DNA of 64,000 nucleotides from Kazachstania africana CBS 2517. Lineage: Eukaryota; Ascomycota; Saccharomycetes; Saccharomycetales; Saccharomycetaceae. Below, piece by piece: positions 9,537 to 18,929 of this stretch. The position numbers and the translations under genes were made by a program. The notes beneath the pieces were generated by a model. The model saw only the letters and a list, made by a program, of their open reading frames with translations. It ran no database searches and was not told the origin of the DNA. Location: assembly GCF_000304475.1 (NCBI RefSeq), contig NC_018942.1:1178001-1242000 (forward strand), given 5' to 3'. Position 1 is the first letter of the stretch. Each line of letters begins with the position of its first letter.

Positions 9537-11720
9537 TTACACCAGCCTTGTTGCAGAAGAGACGTGGTTTCTAGTAGAGGGAAGACTATATAGCGTAAAG
9601 AAGTCAGTTTCCTTGCCATTCAAGAGGGCTTTTGAAGTCGTATTGAAATGAAGGAGGCGGCACAGGAGGGAACTATTTTCATCACTTGTCAAAAAGAAGT
9701 CTGCTAAATTTCTTTTCCATCCATAATATATGGGGTTTATGATATCTTCGTTCGCTAGGAGATTCATCTTATCTTTGTTTCTCTTTGGTATCACTAATGT
9801 TGACCAGCCGCACATATTCAGTATATTGTAAAGAGAAAGAAATCTTCTCCTGGCATTTTTATTTGGTAGCCTTTCCCTGAGCTTTATTACCTTTAAAGGT
9901 CTTATTTTTGTTGCTGACGCAAGATTATTAACGGTATTATATATAATCAGGCTCTCTGTACGCAAATTGAAGTATTCCCTATATCTTTGGTAATCAGTAG
10001 TCTCTTGATATAAAAAATTCTTTATCATTTTAGCTTCTTGGATGGTTAGTCCCTGCAAGACGGTAAGTAATTGACAAACAAAGGAGTTTGTCACTATCAG
10101 CAACTGAAAAGTCGCAACGATCAGAGATAGTAATACTTTCTTGTTCTCAGCTAATACTTGCTTTAAGGCTTCAAATGGTAAGATAGAGGCACTATTCCAG
10201 GCTGCAGTTTGGATACTTTTGAAATAACTGACACAGAGGAATATGTGGAAGTAAAGCAAAATTTGTAACGCTAGTAAAAGATAGAAGAAGGCTTTACGAT
10301 TTTTCAATGCAATGTCATTATAAAGCCACATGCAATAGTGATCAAACCCTGCAACTCGTTTCTTTTGCAAAGGTGAGATGTGACTCTTAAAGGGCCTTCT
10401 GACCCAGGTAGTCAAACAGAAGCCGGATACGTCAAAATTATTAAGTGACAAAAGATCTTCCATATCTTGTCTTATTTTGTCATGGGAAAATTCTGGGGGA
10501 ATATTTCCTGGATCTGAAGTGTAGACATAATGAAGGAGATAGGTGACAAAAAGCGTACCTAATAAATAAGTAATGGTATAATATAATGAGGGGCGCCAAA
10601 TGTCTCTCATTTCTGCAGCACCTACGGTTAAAATAGCAATCAAAACTGAGGAAAAAGTAGCCAAGGAAAATGGTGACAACACCAGCGATTTGCATCTCCT
10701 GCCAGAAGCTTCTGATGTTGAAGTGATGATTAGAGTTTTTTGAATGAAAAAAACAGTGAAAATTGCAATCATACTAGATAAAAGCAAGCCAATAAAGAGG
10801 GTGCACTGCAAGAAAATATAGGTTGATGACCATATCATGATATATGTGCACAAGATAATCGAAAATTCTCTTCTCCGCACGCTTATCGATATTGGCTTCT
10901 TTCGCTGACCCTTCGTAGTGTAATTATTATTGCTCAGAATAGAATAAAAAATATCAGTAGCCCTCATCCTTTGTGCAGTCGCTAGACAAGAGTCATAGGC
11001 CTCCGTTTCAAATTCGTAGTCATCATAATGCTGCAATATATATGAAGATATTTTTTTATAACCTTTTGCTATCGCCACACATAGCGGATTCACACCACTA
11101 TTATCCGGTAGTGAGAGAGAGGCTCCATATTTGATCAATGCTTCCACGGTCCAACTATCCCCTTGGGTTACTGCCCAATATAAAGCAGTTCTACCATTCG
11201 AGTCCTGTGCGTCAACTTTAATATGATTTTTATCGACGATAAAAAATAATACGTATAGTACCATCATAACATTAGAGCTGATTACAGCTGTATGAAGTAA
11301 ATTAGAACCATTAAAATCGCATGCATCTAATTTTGCACCATTTTTCGAAAGGAAAGCAACAATATAAACGTACCCGTACCTTGCCGCCCATTGGATCGGT
11401 GTGGAACCTGTATTATGATCTTTTATATTTACGTCTGCACCCTTTCTTATTAAATAATCTACGACTAAGAGTTTATTATTCGATGCCGCCCAATGAAGAC
11501 CTGTAATATGATTCTTTTCATCATAGTCCTCTTTTATATTGATTTTACCACCTTCAATTAATTGCTGAACAGCCGGTAAATTACCGCTAGAACATGCGGA
11601 TGCATATTCTTCCATGTATTTATTCGAATATTCGCCTATTTGCGGAACGGAACAGTCATTATCACTATTATCCGGCATAGACCCTCCTTTTAAGCTAGTA
11701 AAACTTTCTATTTTCACCAT
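9537..11720 (-). CDS. AKR2: Ankyrin-repeat DHHC palmitoyltransferase, AKR2-like
   Basis: 727 residues. Five to six ankyrin repeats span about 40-260 (for example TGLHWAASNNKLLVVDYL, STPIQWAARYG, RTALYWAV). Several hydrophobic membrane segments follow, and the catalytic zDHHC-type motif is present as DHYC at about residue 460, the variant used by Akr1/Akr2. The Pro that normally follows (DHYCPW) is Met here. The C-terminal signature GWKRNLADFFLTSD and KALLNGKE matches Akr1. Akr proteins S-acylate Yck kinases and other cargo at the Golgi. Akr1 is 764 and Akr2 749 residues in S. cerevisiae; this copy is shorter, and order with SHE4 and EXO1 points to AKR2 (YOR034C). Two in-frame ATGs exist (residues 1 and 15); I keep the first. 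Confidence 0.87.
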   Translation of the reverse strand: MVKIESFTSLKGGSMPDNSDNDCSVPQIGEYSNKYMEEYASACSSGNLPAVQQLIEGGKINIKEDYDEKNHITGLHWAASNNKLLVVDYLIRKGADVNIKDHNTGSTPIQWAARYGYVYIVAFLSKNGAKLDACDFNGSNLLHTAVISSNVMMVLYVLFFIVDKNHIKVDAQDSNGRTALYWAVTQGDSWTVEALIKYGASLSLPDNSGVNPLCVAIAKGYKKISSYILQHYDDYEFETEAYDSCLATAQRMRATDIFYSILSNNNYTTKGQRKKPISISVRRREFSIILCTYIMIWSSTYIFLQCTLFIGLLLSSMIAIFTVFFIQKTLIITSTSEASGRRCKSLVLSPFSLATFSSVLIAILTVGAAEMRDIWRPSLYYTITYLLGTLFVTYLLHYVYTSDPGNIPPEFSHDKIRQDMEDLLSLNNFDVSGFCLTTWVRRPFKSHISPLQKKRVAGFDHYCMWLYNDIALKNRKAFFYLLLALQILLYFHIFLCVSYFKSIQTAAWNSASILPFEALKQVLAENKKVLLSLIVATFQLLIVTNSFVCQLLTVLQGLTIQEAKMIKNFLYQETTDYQRYREYFNLRTESLIIYNTVNNLASATKIRPLKVIKLRERLPNKNARRRFLSLYNILNMCGWSTLVIPKRNKDKMNLLANEDIINPIYYGWKRNLADFFLTSDENSSLLCRLLHFNTTSKALLNGKETDFFTLYSLPSTRNHVSSATRLV

Positions 11721-12233
11721 TTGAACGGTTAGATAGTGACTTTCCTCTTTTTTGCAGATGATCTCTTCTGTATTCTATCTAAAAAAGGGAAATTGATACC
11801 GGGTTTTCAGTTATCTCGATGCAGCAAGTAAATCAAGCAATTTGGGCATTGCTGGATAATCCATATGATTATATATATAAACAATTTTGTTACAAGATCA
11901 AGGCTACCGATCATCGTTCCTGACTCTTTCGATGTCTCGTTTATTTTTAGACTTAGAGTTCGCTTTTACTTCCTAAAATAAGATAAATCTTATCCGAGTT
12001 TCAATTATGAAGGTCTGCCTCTCTGCTCCGTCAAAGAATTCAATAAACGATGGGCAGAAGCAAAATTTCAACAAAAAAATTAGTTCAAGACGATACAACC
12101 ACCTTTACAGTTTGAGATTCTACGTAAGCTTGCATTTTTTTCAAGAGATAGTAGACAATTTATCTTATGCGCAAAATGTATATAGGTATATCTTACTTTT
12201 CTTTTTTTCACAATACAATTTTAGAAGCTACTT
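11721..12233. other. Intergenic, AKR2-like promoter and SHE4 3' end
   Basis: About 510 bp. The left part is the upstream region of the minus-strand AKR gene and the right part the SHE4 3' UTR. Two plus-strand frames of 85 and 65 codons overlap the SHE4 end and look fortuitous. Confidence 0.5.
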
Positions 12234-14543
12234 TTATTCTAGCTCAAATTCAAGCTTTTTTTGAAGTATTGGAATTAAATCAGCAAATTCACTGTCTGTA
12301 TCTTTCTTTTCCAATGCAAATTGTAGTCCTTCCTTTAATTTCAAGCATTCGTCGAAGCTTCTAATTCTTTGGACGTCTTTGTATGATTCTGGATCTTTTT
12401 CGCTTGTAGCCAGTTCGAAGAGTGCATAAAATAAAATGAGTAATCTTTTTCTCAAATCAGCATCGTCAATTTGGTCTGTAAACACGTTTATAGCAGTCTT
12501 TATCAACTCATCTTGTTTAAGTAATTCTTTAGCAACAAAAGGGATTGCGTTAGCAATATTTGCGAAAATTGCAGCCACTGCTCTTTGTGAATTGATATCA
12601 CTCAAAGTTAACAATTTCACTAAAAGATTAAAATTTTTAACACTATGAGGGTTTTCAAAATTGAAAAACTTGGAAGCTATCGTTAAAGGATGACTCATTA
12701 AATTCGAAATCAATTCTAAGGTCGACCTTTGTAATGGTACACTTTCATCTAACATCAAATTCTCAATAACAGCCCAATAATTTGTGTTCGAAGCAATGGC
12801 TTTGGAAACTTCTTCGCCTTCTGACGTTGGGACTGAAGCCAAATTAGTTAAAGCTAAAAGGCTTTCTAAAACATCAGAAGTCTGCCACTCTTCGCTGTTT
12901 ACCAAAGTATCTTTCGCTTGGGTACTATCGACGTTTGGATTGGGAAGCATTTCAAAAAGGTATGGTAAAGAATTCAAGGACGAGTATCTGTAGAAAATTA
13001 TACTAGGATCGGTGAAGACTAATATTCTAGCTAATGCTCTACAAGCCAGAATTCTAATGGATCTTTCTTTTTCATTTTTATTTGCCAAATATTCCAACAG
13101 CATAGTCACAGAGCCATGTTTAATACAGGTCGTCAGAAAAGCCCGATTTCGTGTTATGTTGTATATTAATCTTATCAATTGTTGTCTTGAACCTTGACTC
13201 AGGTCCTTTGCTTTGGAATTCAGGTATGATATCAATTCCGATTTCAGCAATGAATCTAACATGAATGAATTGATAGCATTTTGGTCATCTTTGATGTCTC
13301 CATTATCTTCATTTTTAGGATCTTTGAGATTTGAATAAAACTGTAAATCTTTCATTGATTTCTCCTTGGAATCTGTGTTCGCAGGTGTCGTTAAATTAGC
13401 CAGTATGACTAATGCACCATAAAGATTTTGATCTTTGAATTTGCTATTTTTAATACATTCAATTAAGGTAGGAACAAAGAATTTGTGGTGTCTTAGATAC
13501 AATTTGACAAAATTTTTCAAACTTAAATATGCTAAACCTTCCATAGAGAGTGATAATTCCTCAGAATCAACAATATCACGATTTGCAATACATGAATCTG
13601 CTAGTATACTTTCCATTTCATGGATGGTAATATTTTTCAACTTTGAAAAAGACCAGGTTTTGATAAGTACCAAGGAGGAATAAACCTCATATTCCTTAAG
13701 CTTCAACGTTTTCTCTAGAATGGGTAAATATTTTTCTGATATATGAATCCTAATATTTTCGTCAATGCATGCAACTGATAACAGCACTAATAAACGTTTT
13801 ATGAATGTTTCGTTTGGATTCTCATTAGCATGTTTTTCCAACAACTTGTTTAGATCATCGCCAAGAAGGACACTTGAACATAATTCCGTGAATGCAGGGT
13901 ACAATTCAATCAATATGTTAGCTATCTTTATCATTGTATCAGTACCCACTTCTTCTTCTGCTTCAAGGACTAAAGATGAAATAAAAATTGAAAGATAATC
14001 ATTGAACTCTTGATGAAATAACTTTTCAATTTGACTAAATATGATTAGACCCATTGATTGGATTTCTGTTTCGTTCATTCTTAGACATAATTCTCTGACG
14101 ATAAATTTAACACCCTTGAACTCCATACTAAATTTACTTAAAACTTGTATAATGCAACCTAATAGAAAATGTACATTAGGGTCAGTCTTTAAATGGAGTC
14201 TAGCCTGTATTTCTGAGAGTAGTGGGGATATATCATCAAAATCTTTGAATGTCCCTATTAAAACGTGAATAGACTTAGAAGACAACGATTCGAATATTTC
14301 TAAAGAATATGGGATATCGTCTTTGATCAGCTGATGGAGGTGCTCCCTTGATTCTGAATGATCCTGATAGGATCTTGTAACAATTTCTTCAATCATATCC
14401 TTCTTCGATTCCTCGATGGAGTGGCTGGAATCAAAAATGTAATCCAGAACTTCATTATATTTTGGCGCATCTCCCGTCGTCGAAAGAGAACCATTGAATT
14501 GAGATACGAGTTCATCAATCAGACTGTCCATAGTAGCGGCCAT
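12234..14543 (-). CDS. SHE4: She4 UCS-domain myosin chaperone
   Basis: 769 residues; S. cerevisiae She4 has 789. It is an all-helical armadillo-type protein. Conserved stretches include RSYQDHSESREHL near the N-terminus and, in the C-terminal UCS domain, PLQRSTLELISNLMSHPLTI, QRAVAAIFANIANAIPF and TDQIDDADLRKRLLILF. The UCS domain binds myosin heads (Myo2, Myo4, Myo5) and supports their folding, so it is needed for endocytosis, actin polarity and ASH1 mRNA transport. It is cytosolic. Position between the AKR gene and PEP12 matches YOR035C. The reading starts MAATM; Met5 is a possible alternative start. Confidence 0.95.
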   Translation of the reverse strand: MAATMDSLIDELVSQFNGSLSTTGDAPKYNEVLDYIFDSSHSIEESKKDMIEEIVTRSYQDHSESREHLHQLIKDDIPYSLEIFESLSSKSIHVLIGTFKDFDDISPLLSEIQARLHLKTDPNVHFLLGCIIQVLSKFSMEFKGVKFIVRELCLRMNETEIQSMGLIIFSQIEKLFHQEFNDYLSIFISSLVLEAEEEVGTDTMIKIANILIELYPAFTELCSSVLLGDDLNKLLEKHANENPNETFIKRLLVLLSVACIDENIRIHISEKYLPILEKTLKLKEYEVYSSLVLIKTWSFSKLKNITIHEMESILADSCIANRDIVDSEELSLSMEGLAYLSLKNFVKLYLRHHKFFVPTLIECIKNSKFKDQNLYGALVILANLTTPANTDSKEKSMKDLQFYSNLKDPKNEDNGDIKDDQNAINSFMLDSLLKSELISYLNSKAKDLSQGSRQQLIRLIYNITRNRAFLTTCIKHGSVTMLLEYLANKNEKERSIRILACRALARILVFTDPSIIFYRYSSLNSLPYLFEMLPNPNVDSTQAKDTLVNSEEWQTSDVLESLLALTNLASVPTSEGEEVSKAIASNTNYWAVIENLMLDESVPLQRSTLELISNLMSHPLTIASKFFNFENPHSVKNFNLLVKLLTLSDINSQRAVAAIFANIANAIPFVAKELLKQDELIKTAINVFTDQIDDADLRKRLLILFYALFELATSEKDPESYKDVQRIRSFDECLKLKEGLQFALEKKDTDSEFADLIPILQKKLEFELE

Positions 14544-14723
14544 AGCTCTTTTGTGTTTTTCAAGCCTAGAAGTTTCTCTGCGTAACTCATAGCTTTTTGT
14601 TCCTCTTTTTTTAACTTCCTTTCCTATTGAAATGACACAAATATTAATAAAAAAAAGAGAAGTGATAGTCTATTAATGATCTATATATGTATATCTATCT
14701 GAGGAGTAGTTGAACGGTCATAA

Positions 14724-16634
14724 TTAAATACCGATATGGAACAGTAACTGCTTTTGCTTGTTCTTGTTCTTCTTGCCTTTGTTGCCACCTGCTGCATTAC
14801 TACTTATATTCAGGTTGGCGAACTCATCTTCAACCTGTGGCGACGTATCTCTCTGTTTCCCCCATTGCTTTGGATCAGGCATAGTTTGCGGATTCACTGG
14901 ACGAATATACACTTTTGGTTTAGGGGTTGGTAACGACGGAAGATTTAGCTGTGACAACTTGTCAGCTTTTTGTGAAAGCGTATTTGCTGCTGGAGATTGT
15001 TGTCTCTTGGATTCTAGGTAGTTTGGAGTAAAATTCACGCTATTAACAGATGGAGATGAACGAGATACTTGTTGTGGGCTGGTTTTCTTCGTGAGTGGTT
15101 TTCCAAGTTTGCTATACGATTTGATATTGTATGGATTTCTGAAGGGGTCATGGTTTGGTGATGGGGATTCCAAGGTTGGTAGGTTTCTCAAGTTCGTTCT
15201 CGAGGAGGATGCAGAACGACTAGTGGTAGAACCTGTTTTGCTCCATACGCTGCTGGCAACAGGAGCGAAACCATCGGTTGGCAACGAAGGTAACGCTTCC
15301 GACCTTTGCCTCCTCTGCTCCTGTGCATTGTAGATTGCATTTAGTTCTTTGAATTTTTTAGAATCCTTTGAATATTGAACAGAAAGATTTCTTATCAGTA
15401 AGTAGACATCTGATTGTGGTGTAGTGAATAATTCTTTATAGGAATTTAACAATTTCTCCGCGGTCAATTTCCCAGAATCATATTCACTATTTAAATGTAA
15501 GAATCTAATGAAATCATCCTCAGAGTTATCAAGATAGTATTTAGCCCTTTCTTCCATTCTTAAAGCTTTCAACTCTGGTGATTCATTTTCACCTGCTAAT
15601 AGAGATTCATTATTTTGCGTAACATTGGTTTCTCTAATGACTCTTGATGGGGCTGAAATGAACGTAGATAATTCAGATTGGAAAAATTTTGGTTTGCCGC
15701 CTATAATACTACCATGTTCTTGGAGTATATGTGCTTGTAATTCTAATTCATCTGCGAAAACAACAAATTTATTATCTAGACACGATTGTACAGTACAGGC
15801 GTAGTGGAAATTCCTGAAATGGTCAAATAATTGATCATAGTCTTTGAAATATTGTGGCGACGAATGGTCAATCTTATCACAAATGTGACATTTTTCATGA
15901 GATTCCCTCATATGAAGATATAATTCATCATCAGAATAAAATCTTCTACCTGAACAGAAGGCACATAAAGGATGACCTTTGAATCCAATGGTTGAGTCAC
16001 CTTTCGATTGATGGTTGCGTAATTGATTTGGCGTGAAAATTTTGAGTTCAATTGGGAATGCATGTTTATGCTGTGCACAAATCATACAGATGGACTTGTT
16101 GTGCTCTGATTTCAGATGACTTTGTAATTTTTGATAACTTTCATAATCAATTTCATCGTTGGAGTCGCATACTTGACAAATAAATTTCAATAAATTCAAC
16201 GTTGCACCTGCTGCTTCTTTGGAAGTAAAAAACACATTATATTTCTCATCTTTGTAATAAAATTGACTCGTATTGTTGACATCAAAATCCTTAAATTGAG
16301 ATTGCTTTTGATCTGTATAGATAACTGTTGCGACGTCGGATCTACAGACTAAACAGATGGATTTCTGGTATAAAGAAAGTTGTCTGAACGAACATTTATG
16401 ACATGTTCTATGATTGCAGGGAGTCAAACCAATGAACTTCAGCTTCTCTGCACAAATTAAACATAATTCATCATCGTCATCATCCGCTTTCGAAGAGCCA
16501 TGTCTATGATCTTGTCTCTTTTTCTCAAGTTTGGCCTTTGAAACTTGAGGTCCCTGAGTTCTGCGGAAATTACGCTTCGGTTTGTTACTATTAGCACCAG
16601 AAGAATTAGCACCAGATTTGTTTGACTCACTCAT
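14724..16634 (-). CDS. HEL2: Hel2 RING E3 ubiquitin ligase (ribosome quality control)
   Basis: 636 residues; S. cerevisiae Hel2 (YDR266C) has 639. A RING finger at about residues 57-99 has the expected ligands (CLICAEKL, PCNHRTCHKC, CLVC). Several C2H2-type zinc fingers follow up to about residue 310 (for example CQVCDSND, CMICAQHKH, CAFCSGRRFY, CHICDKIDH), then a Ser/Pro-rich tail with a basic Lys/Asn cluster near the end. Hel2 recognises collided ribosomes, ubiquitinates uS10 and triggers RQC and no-go decay. In S. cerevisiae it sits on the sister block to SHE4/PEP12, so finding it between them shows interleaved retention. It is divergent from PEP12 with about 230 bp between the starts. Confidence 0.95.
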   Translation of the reverse strand: MSESNKSGANSSGANSNKPKRNFRRTQGPQVSKAKLEKKRQDHRHGSSKADDDDDELCLICAEKLKFIGLTPCNHRTCHKCSFRQLSLYQKSICLVCRSDVATVIYTDQKQSQFKDFDVNNTSQFYYKDEKYNVFFTSKEAAGATLNLLKFICQVCDSNDEIDYESYQKLQSHLKSEHNKSICMICAQHKHAFPIELKIFTPNQLRNHQSKGDSTIGFKGHPLCAFCSGRRFYSDDELYLHMRESHEKCHICDKIDHSSPQYFKDYDQLFDHFRNFHYACTVQSCLDNKFVVFADELELQAHILQEHGSIIGGKPKFFQSELSTFISAPSRVIRETNVTQNNESLLAGENESPELKALRMEERAKYYLDNSEDDFIRFLHLNSEYDSGKLTAEKLLNSYKELFTTPQSDVYLLIRNLSVQYSKDSKKFKELNAIYNAQEQRRQRSEALPSLPTDGFAPVASSVWSKTGSTTSRSASSSRTNLRNLPTLESPSPNHDPFRNPYNIKSYSKLGKPLTKKTSPQQVSRSSPSVNSVNFTPNYLESKRQQSPAANTLSQKADKLSQLNLPSLPTPKPKVYIRPVNPQTMPDPKQWGKQRDTSPQVEDEFANLNISSNAAGGNKGKKNKNKQKQLLFHIGI

Positions 16635-16867
16635 AATGTCCTAATACAGTCTTAACCGGGATACTAAACTAGTGGATCAAGCTTATATATGCTAATAGTA
16701 CTACAACACCTAGCAAATTTTTCTTCTTGGCGGAGATGCTGAATTGGAAGACTACTTCGTCACCCGGCAGCTCGATTGAAATTAATATTAATATATATAT
16801 TAGCAATCGGATATGTTAGGAGTATCATTTACAGGGTAAAGGTGAATTCGGTTGGTTTGTGGATAAG

Positions 16868-17707
16868 ATGGAGCCCTATTTTGTAGATGAGAATGAAGGC
16901 GATGCAGTCAAATATACAGATTCTCCCGAGTTTGAATCGCTCAAGGACCAAATAGCATCTCAGTTGTTTGAAATTAATGGTCAAGTAAGCACTTTACAAC
17001 AGTTCTTATCCACGTTGAAGTCCTTTTTGGAAAGTAGCAATATTAATCCAAAGGCAGTGGATAAGATTGACAAAAAATCTGTTGATAATATTCATAAGAC
17101 TAGAAATTTGGTCAATGAGATAAATCAGTTGGTTTTACGAATTAATGATCTAGAAGAATCGACACTGGATATGACACAGGTGATAGCGAGAGAGAAGTTG
17201 AGTAGGGACGTTAAATACTCGATCCAGGAGTTTCAGAATACGCAACTGAGCTATACAAAGATAATCAAATCTATTAATGACATTGCCAAAAACAAGTTGG
17301 CCACAGAGAATAATACTGCATTATTAGAAGAGGAGGAACGTGATAATACACAGGTCCAACAACAGCACGCTCAGATGATTGTGGAAAGGGATCCCATCAA
17401 CAATGAAGAATTCGTATATCAACAAAATCTTATTAGACAAAGAGATGAAGAAATATTGAATATAGAACAAGGCATAACAGAATTGAATGAAATCTTCAAG
17501 GATCTTAGTACTGTTGTACAACAGCAGGGCTTGATGGTGGATAATATAGAGGCAAACATCTATTCGACTCTAGATAATACTCAGTTAGCATCCAGTGAAC
17601 TAAACAAGGCTATGAGATATCAGAGAAGGTCCGGGAAATGGTGTCTCTATATGTTAATTGCACTATCAGTAATGCTCCTCTTCATGCTGCTTATGGTGTT
17701 CATATAG
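16868..17707 (+). CDS. PEP12: Pep12 endosomal syntaxin (t-SNARE)
   Basis: 279 residues from the ATG at 16868; S. cerevisiae has 288. An open frame extends to a GTG at 16859, but ATG is the credible start. The N-terminal Habc three-helix region (about 15-130) is followed by ERDPINNEEFVYQQNLI, then the SNARE helix (about 180-245) with ITELNEIFKDLSTVVQQQG, whose Gln forms the zero layer. A C-terminal hydrophobic anchor of about 22 residues ends the protein. Pep12 drives fusion of Golgi vesicles with the late endosome/prevacuole. It is divergent from HEL2 and followed closely by CYC2, as in YOR036W-YOR037W. Confidence 0.95.
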   Translation: MEPYFVDENEGDAVKYTDSPEFESLKDQIASQLFEINGQVSTLQQFLSTLKSFLESSNINPKAVDKIDKKSVDNIHKTRNLVNEINQLVLRINDLEESTLDMTQVIAREKLSRDVKYSIQEFQNTQLSYTKIIKSINDIAKNKLATENNTALLEEEERDNTQVQQQHAQMIVERDPINNEEFVYQQNLIRQRDEEILNIEQGITELNEIFKDLSTVVQQQGLMVDNIEANIYSTLDNTQLASSELNKAMRYQRRSGKWCLYMLIALSVMLLFMLLMVFI

Positions 17708-17834
17708 CCCTGAATGTACGTATGTATGTATATTTTTATCAATATTATTATTCATAACTGTTGGGTCCGGACTTTCAAATATAAAATACATATGTGGAAA
17801 AATATTCATTAATTAAATGTAAAACGGCAAAAAC

Positions 17835-17879
17835 ATGTTTCAATGCTATTTAACAGATGGCTCTATCGAAGTACTATAG
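17835..17879 (+). promoter_or_regulatory. Short upstream ORF overlapping the CYC2 start
   Basis: An ATG at 17835, eight bases before the CYC2 ATG and in a different frame, opens a 14-codon frame that stops at 17877-17879 inside CYC2. If the transcript begins upstream, ribosomes must skip this ATG to make Cyc2. A start site between 17837 and 17843 would avoid it. Whether it regulates CYC2 is unknown. Confidence 0.4.
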
Positions 17880-18826
17880 TCAGGAAGCAATTAACAAGTC
17901 CCAGACTTAAAGCATGGCGATTGCCCGTGGGTTCGGCGCTCGCTGTACTGGCTGTAGCCTATGGTACATATAATTTGACGGGACTTCGACATGCTACAGA
18001 TGAGCTCTCTCCTCTATATTTCATACGCTACAAAATAACACAGCATAAAGACATCGATTCTTGCCATTTTTTGCTAGAATTGTCACCGTTAAAGGGACAG
18101 AAGGTTAATTTGTGGTCAACTCTAAAAAATGAGTTCATTTGGTCCATCGAAATTAAACAACCTGAAATAATGATTACAAGACGTTACACTCCATTACCAA
18201 TGAGACTAAAAGGTAACAACGTTGAATTACTTTCTCAGGGCGATAATAATGATGGGAGATTATTGTTGTATGTGAAAGAATATAACACAGGTGAACTCAC
18301 GAGATGGTTAAGTTCATTGCCAACGGGTCATATAGTAGAAGTTCGAGGCCCCTTTGTCGACTATCAACTCATTGAAAGCGGGAGGTATGATCAGATTAAT
18401 TTTTTCACTGCGGGTACCGGTGTTACTATCGCCTTGCAGTTCCTGTTAAATAAGCAAAATGATCTTTCCTGTCCTAAAGTCAAATGGTTTCATTCTTGTA
18501 ACACCATCGCGGACCTGGGACCATTAACTAAGCTTATGGATACCCATATGGCCGAAAATTGCAATATCAGATTGCAAATACTACAATCTTCTTTGAATGA
18601 GGACCTGCGATCTCCTTCTATGGAAGCCTTTCAAGCAATTCCAATGTTTCATCCACTATCACAAAATAATGGAATATTGTCAAAGCGTGCATTCTCTTTC
18701 GTGTGTGGACCTGAAGAATATATCGCTACAGTAGCAGGAAATATTTTCTATCCTTACCAAGGCCCAATCGGCGGTATTCTCAAGCTAAAAGGTTGGCCTT
18801 CCGATAACGTTCGTAAACTTTCTTGA
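17843..18826 (+). CDS. CYC2: Cyc2 mitochondrial redox protein for cytochrome c biogenesis
   Basis: 327 residues; S. cerevisiae Cyc2 has 366. A basic N-terminus rich in Arg and Ser and a hydrophobic span at about 28-43 fit mitochondrial targeting and an inner-membrane anchor facing the intermembrane space. The ferredoxin-reductase-like flavin fold shows RRYTPLP (residues 113-119, FAD contact), HIVEVRGPF and FFTAGTGVTIALQ (about 190), and VCGPEEYI near the C-terminus. Cyc2 assists haem attachment to apocytochrome c. The shorter length comes from a missing insert in the middle of the domain. It converges on HIR2 with only about 100 bp between stops, as in YOR037W-YOR038C. Confidence 0.92.
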   Translation: MLFNRWLYRSTIVRKQLTSPRLKAWRLPVGSALAVLAVAYGTYNLTGLRHATDELSPLYFIRYKITQHKDIDSCHFLLELSPLKGQKVNLWSTLKNEFIWSIEIKQPEIMITRRYTPLPMRLKGNNVELLSQGDNNDGRLLLYVKEYNTGELTRWLSSLPTGHIVEVRGPFVDYQLIESGRYDQINFFTAGTGVTIALQFLLNKQNDLSCPKVKWFHSCNTIADLGPLTKLMDTHMAENCNIRLQILQSSLNEDLRSPSMEAFQAIPMFHPLSQNNGILSKRAFSFVCGPEEYIATVAGNIFYPYQGPIGGILKLKGWPSDNVRKLS

Positions 18827-18929
18827 GTTTCTATTAACTAATTCTATATATCAACACTTGTAAATAACGAAAATAATTACGACCGTCTAATGACCTATGG
18901 ACAAGGTATTACAAGCATAAACTGTTATT

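Noticed and set aside
16859..16867. N-terminal extension of PEP12 from GTG
   Set aside because: GTG is not a normal nuclear start in yeast; the ATG at 16868 is adequate. The same reasoning applies to the upstream GTG or TTG of IRC23, DRE2 and PDX1.
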